NCBI GenBank assembly: GCA_964348225.1
Contig: CAYGBM010000034.1
Span: 1-37,411 of the forward strand
Length of the DNA: 37,411 bases
Direction: 5' to 3'
DNA from: CAYGBM01 sp964348225
GTDB taxonomy: Bacteria > Patescibacteriota > Minisyncoccia > Minisyncoccales > CG1-02-41-26
The translations under genes were made by a program, and so were the position numbers. Below, in pieces: positions 28,469-35,394 of the stretch. The notes under the pieces are model-generated. The model was not told the origin of the DNA and did not search any database. It worked only from the letters and a program-made list of their open reading frames with translations. The number at the start of each line of letters is the position of its first letter. Position 1 is the first letter of the stretch.

Positions 28469-29125
28469 ATGTCTCAAAAGACTCATCCTAAAATTTTAAA
28501 GATCAAAGAAACGAAAGATTGGCTGTCGCGAGGTTTTTACCATAAAAGTTTTCCTCAGTATCTAGAGGAGGATTTTCGGATAAGAAAATTTTTAGAGAAG
28601 AAACTACCCCAGATTTCAGTTGGCGCTATTGAAATTGAGAGAGGACCGACCTTACTTAAGATTATTATCAAAACAGCAAGACCCGCTTTAATAATCGGTA
28701 GAGGAGGAAAAGGAGTTGAGGAATTAAAGAATAATTTAGAAGCAATGCTTAAAAGGAAGAAAAAAGATTCTTCATATCCAAAGAGAGATATAAAAATAGA
28801 GATTTTGGAGATTAAGAACCCTTGGTCTTCAGCCAGCCTTGTTAGTCAATGGGTGGCCGGGCAGCTTGAGAAGATGGTTCCTTACAGAAGGGCTTTAAAA
28901 ATGGCTTTAAGCAAGGTGATGGAGCAGAAAGATGCAAAAGGTGCTAAAATTGAGGTGGCGGGAAGATTAAACGGGATTGAAATTGCAAGAACAGAATGGT
29001 TGAAGGAGGGGAAGTTGCCTCGCCAAAATTTTAGAGCCATAATTGACTATGGCTTTAGCGAAGCTTATTGTACTTACGGAGTAATTGGTGTTAAGGTTTG
29101 GATATACAAAGGAGAGCAATTCTAG
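28469..29125 (+). CDS. rpsC: Small-subunit ribosomal protein uS3
   Basis: 218 residues. The N-terminal KH domain has IIGRGGKGVEELKNNLEAML, and the C-terminal domain has VAGQLEKMVPYRRALKMALSKVMEQKDAKGAKIEVAGRLNGIEIARTEWLKEGKLPRQNFRAIIDYGFSEAYCTYGVIGVKVWIYKGE. It lines the mRNA entry channel. The TAG stop is the first three bases of a perfect 26-bp palindrome, so the gene end may have been reshaped by insertion. There is no SD. Confidence 0.96.
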   Translation: MSQKTHPKILKIKETKDWLSRGFYHKSFPQYLEEDFRIRKFLEKKLPQISVGAIEIERGPTLLKIIIKTARPALIIGRGGKGVEELKNNLEAMLKRKKKDSSYPKRDIKIEILEIKNPWSSASLVSQWVAGQLEKMVPYRRALKMALSKVMEQKDAKGAKIEVAGRLNGIEIARTEWLKEGKLPRQNFRAIIDYGFSEAYCTYGVIGVKVWIYKGEQF

Positions 29126-29148
29126 GGTCAGACCTAGGTCTGACCCTA
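29123..29148. repeat. GTCAGAC palindrome, copy 3 (26 bp, perfect)
   Basis: A perfect 26-bp palindrome beginning TAGGGTCAGACC. Its first three bases are the rpsC stop and it ends ten bases before the rplP ATG. Nearly identical to copy 1 near rpe, 21 kb away. Confidence 0.85.
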
Positions 29149-29158
29149 ACATATATAT

Positions 29159-29569
29159 ATGTTACAGCCAAAGAAAATGAAACATCGGAAATGGCATAAG
29201 GGTCGCTCCAGGGGAACAGCCAAGAAAGGAACAGAGGTGTGTTTTGGTAGCTTTGGTTTGAAAGCAATGGGACAGAAATGGATAAAAGCCTCTCAAATTG
29301 AGGCAGCAAGAAGAGCTATCACGCGGACTTTAAAGAGAAAGGGAAAGTTATGGATAAGGATTTTTCCTGCAAAACCCATTACTTCAAAGGGAAGTGAAGT
29401 GCCTATGGGCGGGGGGAAAGGAAGTGTTTCTCATTATGTGTTTCCTATAACACCGGGCCGGATTATTTTTGAGTTAGATGGAGTAGAAGAAAAATTGGCG
29501 AAAGATGCTTTTAGAAAAGCCTCGGACAAGTTGCCTGTTGCAACTAAGTTTGTAAAACGGTCGTTTTAG
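29159..29569 (+). CDS. rplP: Large-subunit ribosomal protein uL16
   Basis: 136 residues, normal size: MLQPKKMKHRKWHKGRSRGTAKKG at the start, then SFGLKAMGQKWIKASQIEAARRAITRTLKRKGKLWIRIFPAKPITSKGSEVPMGGGKGSVSHYVFPITPGRIIFELDGV. It lies by the A site and helps tRNA accommodation. The ATG directly follows an AT repeat after the palindrome; there is no SD. Confidence 0.96.
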   Translation: MLQPKKMKHRKWHKGRSRGTAKKGTEVCFGSFGLKAMGQKWIKASQIEAARRAITRTLKRKGKLWIRIFPAKPITSKGSEVPMGGGKGSVSHYVFPITPGRIIFELDGVEEKLAKDAFRKASDKLPVATKFVKRSF

Positions 29570-29580
29570 TATTTAGAAAT

Positions 29581-29784
29581 ATGGCAAAGCAAAAGGAAAA
29601 AATCAGAGAATTTTCAAAACTGGAGAAAAAACAACTAGAGCAGTTTTTGAAAGAGAAGAAAGAGAAGCTGCGAAAGCTTAGATTTGCTTTAGCCACCGGA
29701 AAGGTCAAGAATGTTAGAGAAGTTAGAGAGACAAGGAAAGATATTGCCAGAATAATGACTTTGCTGAGTAAAAAATCTGGTTAA
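29581..29784 (+). CDS. rpmC: Large-subunit ribosomal protein uL29
   Basis: 67 residues, two long helices joined by a turn: KLEKKQLEQFLKEKKEKLRKLRFALATGKVKNVREVRETRKDIARIMTLLS. The motif KVKNVREVRETRKDIARI is the family hallmark. It sits by the tunnel exit next to uL23. The gene lies 11 bases after rplP and 17 before rpsQ, all in one operon. Confidence 0.95.
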   Translation: MAKQKEKIREFSKLEKKQLEQFLKEKKEKLRKLRFALATGKVKNVREVRETRKDIARIMTLLSKKSG

Positions 29785-29801
29785 AGTAGATTGTATAAAC
29801 T

Positions 29802-30032
29802 ATGCCAAAAAAAAGATTAAAAGGTACAATTGTTTCCAATAAAATGCAAAAGACAGTTGTTGTTAGAGTGGAAAGATTTAAAGAGCATCCAAAATACAAA
29901 AAAAGATACAGGGTCCACAAAAAATACAAGGCCCATATTGAGGATGGAAATTTTAAAGTGGGAGATAAGGTTTTGATTGAAGAATGCGGACCCATTAGCA
30001 AGGATAAGAAGTGGCGAGTGATTAAGGATTGA
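29802..30032 (+). CDS. rpsQ: Small-subunit ribosomal protein uS17
   Basis: 76 residues with an OB fold: LKGTIVSNKMQKTVVVRVERFKEHPKYKKRYRVHKKYKAHIED and FKVGDKVLIEECGPISKDKKWRVI. It binds 16S rRNA early in assembly. It ends with TGA, one of the codons showing that UGA is a stop here. A leader element copy follows before rplN. Confidence 0.95.
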   Translation: MPKKRLKGTIVSNKMQKTVVVRVERFKEHPKYKKRYRVHKKYKAHIEDGNFKVGDKVLIEECGPISKDKKWRVIKD

Positions 30033-30036
30033 AGCT

Positions 30037-30123
30037 ACCCGCCTCCGCCCTTCGGGGCTTCGGCGGGTGTAAGAACTCGTAAACTCGCAAACACTTCGTG
30101 TTTGCTCATTAACGATTTCTAAC
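30037..30123 (+). repeat. Two-hairpin start-codon leader element, copy D (rplN)
   Basis: Distal hairpin closed by ACCCGCC/GGCGGGT, linker TGTAAGAACTCGTAAA, proximal hairpin GCAAACAC-TTC-GTGTTTGC, constant end ATTAACGATTTCTAAC touching the rplN ATG. The proximal stem differs from copies A-C in several pairs yet stays fully paired. The ATG present in copies A-C is ACA here, so this copy cannot start the longer frame. Confidence 0.88.
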
Positions 30124-30492
30124 ATGATCCAACCGGGGACAAAATTAAATGTAGCGGATAATACGGGCGCTAAGCTGGTTGAATGTTTTAATGTTTTGGG
30201 CGGCACAAAAAGGCGCTACGCACGTTTAGGAGATATTATTGTTGGTAGCGTGAAAAAGGCAGAGCCAAGAAGAGATGTAAAGACTCACCAGATTGTTAAA
30301 GCAGTGATTGTTCGCCAAGCCCAGCCTTATAGAAGGAAGGATGGCTCTTATATAAAATTTGACGATAATGCTTGTTGTATTTTAACTGAGGGAAAGAACC
30401 CAAAAGGTGGCAGGATAATAGGACCTGTTCCAAGGGAATTAAGAGAAAAAGGCTTTGAGAAGATAATAACTTTGGCAAAGGATGTTGTATGA
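30124..30492 (+). CDS. rplN: Large-subunit ribosomal protein uL14
   Basis: 122 residues, standard. MIQPGTKLNVADNTGAKLVECFNVLGG and GSYIKFDDNACCILTEGKNPKGGRIIGPVPRELREKGFEKIITLAKDVV are typical. It contacts uL19 and bridges to the 30S (B5/B8) and is the docking site of the silencing factor RsfS in other bacteria. The ATG is attached to leader element D. The last four bases overlap the rplX start (ATGA), implying coupled translation. Confidence 0.96.
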   Translation: MIQPGTKLNVADNTGAKLVECFNVLGGTKRRYARLGDIIVGSVKKAEPRRDVKTHQIVKAVIVRQAQPYRRKDGSYIKFDDNACCILTEGKNPKGGRIIGPVPRELREKGFEKIITLAKDVV

Positions 30493-30794
30493 AGATACAC
30501 AAGGGAGACCAAGTTTTAATAATAAAAGGCAAAGATAAGGGTAAGAAAAGCAAGGTTCTTAGGGGTTTTCCCAAAAAGAATCAGCTTTTGATTGAAGGGG
30601 CTAATATACGAAAGGTGCATAAAAGACCTAAAAAAGAGGGGGAGAAGGGGCAGGTAGTGGAGGTTCCCTTTCCTTTGGATATTTCTAAATTAAGATTGAT
30701 TTGTTCAAAATGCGGAAAGCCCACAAAGGTTAGATATGAAGGGAGGGGGGGAAAGAAATACAGAATGTGCAAGAGGTGCGGAGCAGAGGTTTAG
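30489..30794 (+). CDS. rplX: Large-subunit ribosomal protein uL24
   Basis: 101 residues. The KOW motif HKGDQVLIIKGKDKGKKSKVLR is at the N-terminus, then LIEGANIRKVHKRPKKEGEKGQVVEVPFPLDISKLRLI. The C-terminus has two CxxC pairs (CSKC and CKRC) that probably bind zinc. It is an early 23S assembly protein. Start overlaps the rplN stop by four bases. Confidence 0.95.
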   Translation: MKIHKGDQVLIIKGKDKGKKSKVLRGFPKKNQLLIEGANIRKVHKRPKKEGEKGQVVEVPFPLDISKLRLICSKCGKPTKVRYEGRGGKKYRMCKRCGAEV

Positions 30795-30804
30795 GTTAAA
30801 AATT

Positions 30805-31359
30805 ATGCTTAGATTACAACAAAAATACAAAAAAGAGGTAGCACCTGAGATGAAAAAGAAGCTTGGCTTAAAGAACATTATGGCTGTGCCTAAGATTAAA
30901 AAGGTTGTGGTAAACTGTGGTTTTGGTGGAATGGTAGGGGGTAAAACCTCGAGCGAAAGAAAGAAAATTCAAGAGCATATAGTAGGTTCTCTGAGTTTAA
31001 TCGCTGGGCAGAAGCCTGCTCTGAGAAAAGCCAGAAAGTCGATAGCTTCCTTTAAGCTGAGAAAGGGAATGCCGGTGGGTGCTCAGGTTACGTTGAGAGG
31101 GAAGAGGATGTATGAGTTTTTAGAAAAGCTGATTTGGCTTATTATTCCTCGAACCAGAGATTTCAGGGGAATTCCCCAAGCTAGATTTTCTAAAGAGGGA
31201 ACCTTAACCATTGGCTTCAGAGATTACACTTCATTCCCTGAACTTAGGGTTGAGAAAGAAAAGGGACTTTTTGGTTTAGAGGTTACAATAGTAACTGACG
31301 CTAAAAATAGGGAAGAAAGCATAGAGCTCTTGAAATTAATGGGTTTTCCCATTAAATAA
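30805..31359 (+). CDS. rplE: Large-subunit ribosomal protein uL5
   Basis: 184 residues from ATG 30805, which gives the standard start MLRLQQKYKKEVAPEMKKKLG; a longer frame from 30736 would overlap rplX by ~60 bases and is rejected. KKVVVNCGFGG, GQKPALRKARKSIASFKLRKGMPVGAQVTLRG, RDFRGIPQ and TIGFRDYTSFPEL are typical. uL5 binds 5S rRNA and contacts the P-site tRNA. Confidence 0.95.
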   Translation: MLRLQQKYKKEVAPEMKKKLGLKNIMAVPKIKKVVVNCGFGGMVGGKTSSERKKIQEHIVGSLSLIAGQKPALRKARKSIASFKLRKGMPVGAQVTLRGKRMYEFLEKLIWLIIPRTRDFRGIPQARFSKEGTLTIGFRDYTSFPELRVEKEKGLFGLEVTIVTDAKNREESIELLKLMGFPIK

Positions 31360-31371
31360 TAGACAAGAAAG

Positions 31372-31557
31372 ATGCCCAAGAAATCACAAATTGTAAAATC
31401 AAAGAAAACACCGAAATTTAAAACTCGGACTGTAAAACGTTGTTTTAGATGTGGAAGACGGAGAGGTTTTATGAGAAAGTTTGGAGTTTGCAGAATATGT
31501 TTTAGGGAGTTAGCTCATAAGGGTGAGATACCAGGTGTCAAAAAGTCTTCATGGTAA
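31372..31557 (+). CDS. rpsZ: Small-subunit ribosomal protein uS14, zinc type
   Basis: 61 residues with two CxxC motifs (CFRC and CRIC) as in the short zinc-binding uS14 form, and the end FRELAHKGEIPGVKKSSW. It belongs to the 30S head. It follows rplE after 12 bases and precedes rpsH in the usual spc order. Confidence 0.96.
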   Translation: MPKKSQIVKSKKTPKFKTRTVKRCFRCGRRRGFMRKFGVCRICFRELAHKGEIPGVKKSSW

Positions 31558-31592
31558 ATTTTTAATTTTTAATTCTTAATTTTTAATTATCT

Positions 31593-31985
31593 ATGACCGA
31601 CCCCATAACCGATATGCTAAATAGAATAAAGAATGCTCAGGCGGTTTTAAAGCCAGTAGTGGATGTTCCTTGCTCCCAACTTAAAGCCAGGGTTGTTGAA
31701 ATCCTCCATAACGAAGGGTTTATTTCAGATTTTAAAAAAAGGGGACGAAAAGGGAAAAAAATAATAAGGATAAATCTAAAATATAAGGAAGACAAGATGC
31801 CTGGAATTTCCGGTTTCAAAAGGATTTCCAAGCCAGGACAGAGAATTTATAAAAAAGCCAAGGAAATAAAAAGTGTGAAAAGTGGCTATGGGGTGGCTGT
31901 TATTTCAACATCAAAAGGATTGATGACTGACAAAGAAGTAAGAAAAAAGAAATTAGGCGGGGAGGTAATGTTTGAAATATGGTAG
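31593..31985 (+). CDS. rpsH: Small-subunit ribosomal protein uS8
   Basis: 130 residues, standard: TDPITDMLNRIKNAQAVLKPVVDVPCSQLKARVVEILHNEGFISDF and the C-terminal GYGVAVISTSKGLMTDKEVRKKKLGGEVMFEIW. It binds helix 21 of 16S rRNA and in some bacteria represses the spc operon. The region just before the ATG is a short TTTTTAATTC direct repeat. Its stop is four bases before the rplF ATG. Confidence 0.96.
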   Translation: MTDPITDMLNRIKNAQAVLKPVVDVPCSQLKARVVEILHNEGFISDFKKRGRKGKKIIRINLKYKEDKMPGISGFKRISKPGQRIYKKAKEIKSVKSGYGVAVISTSKGLMTDKEVRKKKLGGEVMFEIW

Positions 31986-31989
31986 CATT

Positions 31990-32538
31990 ATGTCACGTGT
32001 AGGAAAAAAACCAATTAAAATACCCCAAGGGGTGGAAATAAAAATAGAAGCTGATAGAGTAACAATAAAGGGGCCAAAAGGGGAAATATCTCAAGAGATT
32101 CCCTCAGGCATTTTGGTTGAAAAAAAAGAAAATGAAATTTTACTTTCTCCAAAAAAAGAGGCAAAGAGAATGTCAGCTATGTGGGGGCTGGCCAGAGCTC
32201 TTTTGCAGAACCATGTGAAAGGAGTTAGCGAGGGCTTTGAGAAGAAGCTTGAGATAAGAGGAATTGGCTACAAGGCCGCCTTGAAAGACGACAAAACTCT
32301 TCAGCTGGATGTTGGCTTTTCTCATCCGGTGATATTGAAAATACCCGACGGAATAAAGGTTTCTGTTGAAAAAAATATTATTGCGGTTTCTGGTGTTGAC
32401 AAGCAAAAAGTCGGAGAGTTTGCAGCAGAAATAAGAGCAACCCGTAAACCCGAACCCTATAAAGGGAAAGGAATTAGGTATCTTGGTGAGAGAGTGAGAA
32501 GGAAAGAGGGCAAGAAAGCAGTTACCGCTAACGTCTAA
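31990..32538 (+). CDS. rplF: Large-subunit ribosomal protein uL6
   Basis: 182 residues from ATG 31990 (MSRVGKKPIKIPQGVEIKIEADRVTIKGPKG); a start 18 bases earlier overlaps rpsH and is less likely. The C-terminal hallmark VSGVDKQKVGEFAAEIRATRKPEPYKGKGIRY is intact. Its stop TAA shares one base with the rplR ATG. It sits near the sarcin-ricin loop and factor-binding site. Confidence 0.96.
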   Translation: MSRVGKKPIKIPQGVEIKIEADRVTIKGPKGEISQEIPSGILVEKKENEILLSPKKEAKRMSAMWGLARALLQNHVKGVSEGFEKKLEIRGIGYKAALKDDKTLQLDVGFSHPVILKIPDGIKVSVEKNIIAVSGVDKQKVGEFAAEIRATRKPEPYKGKGIRYLGERVRRKEGKKAVTANV

Positions 32539-32939
32539 TGATTATGTTGGATAAACAAACAAAACGTAATCGCAGACACAAACGTATTAGGGCAAAAGTA
32601 AGTGGAACGACTAAGGTTCCTCGGCTTTGTGTTTTTCGCAGCAATCAACATATCTATGCTCAATTGATTGATGATGAGAAAGCAAAGACTTTGTTGCGAG
32701 CCAGTGATATGGAGATAAAAAGCTCAAAAGGTAAAGCTAAGAATTTAAAAGAAAAGCAAGAAAAAAAGAAAGGTCTTTCAGGTAGGGTTGCCGTTTCTTA
32801 CGAAGTTGGAAAACTTATCGCTGCGAGGGCTAAAGAAAAGAAGATAACCAAGGTTGTTTTTGACAGAGGTGGGAATAAGTATCATGGCAGGATAAGAGCG
32901 TTAGCTGAGGGTGCTCGAGAAGGAGGTTTAAAATTTTAG
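32538..32939 (+). CDS. rplR: Large-subunit ribosomal protein uL18
   Basis: 133 residues (131 if the second ATG at 32544 is used). KRNRRHKRIRAKVSGTTKVPRLCVFRSNQHIYAQLIDDEKAKTLLRAS and FDRGGNKYHGRIRALAEGAREGGLKF are typical. A Lys-rich insertion of about 12-15 residues (SSKGKAKNLKEKQEKKKG) replaces the short usual loop. It binds 5S rRNA with uL5. Confidence 0.95.
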   Translation: MIMLDKQTKRNRRHKRIRAKVSGTTKVPRLCVFRSNQHIYAQLIDDEKAKTLLRASDMEIKSSKGKAKNLKEKQEKKKGLSGRVAVSYEVGKLIAARAKEKKITKVVFDRGGNKYHGRIRALAEGAREGGLKF

Positions 32940-32956
32940 TAATTAATATTAATAAC

Positions 32957-33490
32957 ATGAGAAGACCTATTAGAAAAACACCAAAAAAGAAAGATGAATA
33001 CGATTCCAAGCTTTTAGATTTGACAAGGGTAACCAGGGTAACAGCCGGGGGCAAGCAGCTTAGGTTTCGCGCTGTTATTGTGGTTGGAGACAGGAAGGAC
33101 AGGGTTGGGGTAGGGGTTGCAAAGGGAGCAGATGTTGCCAGAGCCGTTGAAAAAGCCACCAGGTTAGCTAAGAAAAACATTATCAAGGTTCCGTCGGTTG
33201 AGGAAACCATTCCCCATGAGGTTTTGGCAAAGTCAGGACCAGCTAAAGTTTTATTAAGACCACAAAGAAGGGGGAGGGGGTTAGTTGCTGGTGGTGTGGT
33301 GCGGGTGATTTGTACGCTAGCTGGAATAAAGAATATATCGTCAAAGTTATTGTCGAGATCAAGGAATAAGTTGAATATAGCCAGGGCAACGATTTTAGCT
33401 ATAAAGAAATTAAAAACTAAAAACGAAAATCTAAAAACCAGCCCCAGAGACTTGCTTCAAAACCCCAGGGAGCTGGCAACTAAAAAGTAA
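32957..33490 (+). CDS. rpsE: Small-subunit ribosomal protein uS5
   Basis: 177 residues: a double-stranded-RNA-binding N-domain (LLDLTRVTRVTAGGKQLRFRAVIVVGDRKDRVGVGVAKG) and a C-domain with IPHEVLAKSGPAKVLLRPQRRGRGLVAGGVVRVICTLAGIKNISSKLLSRSRNKLN. It guards mRNA entry and fidelity. rplO follows after 22 bases; rpmD, which normally lies between, is absent. Confidence 0.96.
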   Translation: MRRPIRKTPKKKDEYDSKLLDLTRVTRVTAGGKQLRFRAVIVVGDRKDRVGVGVAKGADVARAVEKATRLAKKNIIKVPSVEETIPHEVLAKSGPAKVLLRPQRRGRGLVAGGVVRVICTLAGIKNISSKLLSRSRNKLNIARATILAIKKLKTKNENLKTSPRDLLQNPRELATKK

Positions 33491-33512
33491 AATCCTTCAG
33501 AGATTTTCTTCC

Positions 33513-33953
33513 ATGCAATTACACCAATTAAAACCTAATCACAAGAAACGTGCGAAAAAAAGAATCGGTAGGGGAGGCCAAAGGGGTACTTTTTCTGGCA
33601 GGGGCGTTAAAGGGCAAAAAGCAAGAGCAGGCAGGAAGTTTCAACCGGTTGTTCGGGAATTGATAAAAAGATACCCAAAGCTTAGAGGTTATCGCCAGGG
33701 AACCTTGGATAGTTATGAAACAAAGGTTAATCTCGCCTTGCTTGAAAAAAATTTTAAAACAGGAGAAAAAATTACTCCCCAGGCTTTGATTAAAAAGAGA
33801 ATAATACGTAAAATAAAAGGTAGGGTACCCCAAGTTAAGATATTGGGCAAGGGAGAATTGAAGAAGAAATTAATTATTGAGGGTTGCGCTGTATCTGAGG
33901 GGGCGAGAGAGAAGCTTAAGAAGGCGGGCGGAGAAGTGAGAATTAAAAATTAA
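33513..33953 (+). CDS. rplO: Large-subunit ribosomal protein uL15
   Basis: 146 residues: MQLHQLKPNHKKRAKKRIGRGGQRGTFSGRGVKGQKARAGRKFQPVVRE with the Gly/Arg-rich extended tail, then LIKKRIIRKIKGRVPQVKILGKGELKKKLIIEGCAVSEGAREKLKKAGGEVRI. It is a late 50S assembly protein. The 99-base gap to secY has repeated TTAATTC tracts and a small GCCC-GATA-GGGC hairpin. Confidence 0.95.
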   Translation: MQLHQLKPNHKKRAKKRIGRGGQRGTFSGRGVKGQKARAGRKFQPVVRELIKRYPKLRGYRQGTLDSYETKVNLALLEKNFKTGEKITPQALIKKRIIRKIKGRVPQVKILGKGELKKKLIIEGCAVSEGAREKLKKAGGEVRIKN

Positions 33954-34052
33954 AAATTATAATTCTTCTAAAGAAATTGTTAATTCTTAATTGAATTTTT
34001 AACTTTTAATTCTTAACTTTTAATTTGACTGAGCCCGATAGGGCGAAGGAAT

Positions 34053-35333
34053 ATGCAGTGGTTTCAAAAAATCATTCTCATTTTTAAAGACAGACAACTA
34101 AGAAACAAAATCCTTTTTGTTTTGGGTATTTTTGGTGTCTTTAGGCTAGCCGCTTCTATTCCTGTTTTAGGGGTGGATACTGAGAGGCTGCGAGGCTTTT
34201 TTGGTGGCGATCAGTTTTTTGGCCTTTTAAACCTTTTTGTCGGGGGAACCTTAAGCAAAATATCCATCATAATGCTAGGATTGGGTCCCTATATTACCTC
34301 TATTATTATCATTCAGCTTTTAACAATGATTTTCCCTAAGCTTGAAAAGATGTACAAAGAAGAGGGGGAAGCGGGCAGGCAGAAAATCAATCAGTATGGC
34401 AGAATGCTAACCGTTCCCCTAGCGGGCCTGCAAGCTTATGCAATGTTGAGTTTACTACAAAGAAGAGACGCCATTGGTACTTTAGCTACCGGTCAACTTC
34501 TTACAGCAATAGTTACTATTATTGCTGGCTCTTTATTTTTAATGTGGCTAGGAGAGCTTATTTCTGAAAAGGGAATTGGCAATGGTGTTTCTCTTTTGAT
34601 ATTTGCTGGGATTGTGGCTAGCACCCCAAGTGAAATTTTTCAGTTTATTCAAACTTGGGATCCATCTCAGCTTCCATCTTACATTTTCTTTTTTGCTACA
34701 GCCATAATTATTATTGCTGGTGTTGTTTTTATTACAGAAGCCAGAAGAAACATCCCTGTTTCTTATGCCAAAAGAGTCAGGGGAAACAGGATGTATGGGG
34801 GTGTATCTACCTATCTGCCAATAAATATTAATCCAGCAGGGGTTATTCCGATAATATTTGCTTTAAGTATTTTGATGTTTCCCAGCATGATAGCCGGTTT
34901 TTTTTCAGGGGGCACTTCCGCCTTAGCTAATATTGCTCAATCAGTCAGTAACTTTTTGCAAAACATATGGATTCACGGAATCTTGTTTTTCAGCTTGGTT
35001 ATTCTTTTCACTTTCTTTTACACAGCAGTAACCTTTGACCCAAAATCTATTGCCAACAACCTTCAGAAAATGGGCGGTTTTGTGCCAGGTATTAGACCGG
35101 GCACCTCAACTTCTCAATTCTTGCATAAGATTCTCTATAGAATTCTTTTTTTGGGGGCTATATTCTTGGGCGTAATTGCTGTTTTGCCGTCAATTATTCA
35201 AGGCACAACAGATATCGCCCAATTCCGGTTTTTAATCGGGGGCACTGCCTTGCTGATTGTGGTAAGTGTGGTTTTGGATACATGGCGGCAGATGAAAGCT
35301 CAAATAGAAATGCGCGAGTATGAAAAGTTTTAA
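34053..35333 (+). CDS. secY: Protein translocase channel subunit SecY
   Basis: 426 residues with ten predicted membrane helices. Typical features: FRLAASIPVLGVD and a plug region (GGDQFFGLLNLFVGGTLSKISIIMLGLGPYITSIIIIQL), VRGNRMYGGVSTYLPININPAGVIPIIFALSI, and the cytosolic loop MGGFVPGIRPGTSTSQFL that binds SecA and ribosome. It forms the SecYEG channel. A family-2 repeat copy follows the stop. Confidence 0.97.
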   Translation: MQWFQKIILIFKDRQLRNKILFVLGIFGVFRLAASIPVLGVDTERLRGFFGGDQFFGLLNLFVGGTLSKISIIMLGLGPYITSIIIIQLLTMIFPKLEKMYKEEGEAGRQKINQYGRMLTVPLAGLQAYAMLSLLQRRDAIGTLATGQLLTAIVTIIAGSLFLMWLGELISEKGIGNGVSLLIFAGIVASTPSEIFQFIQTWDPSQLPSYIFFFATAIIIIAGVVFITEARRNIPVSYAKRVRGNRMYGGVSTYLPININPAGVIPIIFALSILMFPSMIAGFFSGGTSALANIAQSVSNFLQNIWIHGILFFSLVILFTFFYTAVTFDPKSIANNLQKMGGFVPGIRPGTSTSQFLHKILYRILFLGAIFLGVIAVLPSIIQGTTDIAQFRFLIGGTALLIVVSVVLDTWRQMKAQIEMREYEKF

Positions 35334-35340
35334 TTTTTGA

Positions 35341-35380
35341 GTCCTCGGACAGCTTGCCTCAGGAAGCATGGCGTTAGCTT
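35341..35380 (+). repeat. Dispersed repeat family 2, copy at secY/adk gap
   Basis: GTCCTCGGACAGCTTGCC then TCAGGAAGCATGGCGTTAGC matches the copy at 26353 at roughly 30 of 38 positions by eye. It fills most of the 61-base gap before adk. It has no terminator features. Confidence 0.6.
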
Positions 35381-35394
35381 AACAAAGAAAAAGT

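Noticed and set aside
17466..30123. Repeated hairpin units as a CRISPR array
   Set aside because: The copies are kilobases apart, on both strands, with no spacers and no cas genes.
30736..30804. Longer start of uL5
   Set aside because: It would overlap rplX by about 60 bases and add non-conserved residues; the ATG at 30805 gives the standard N-terminus.
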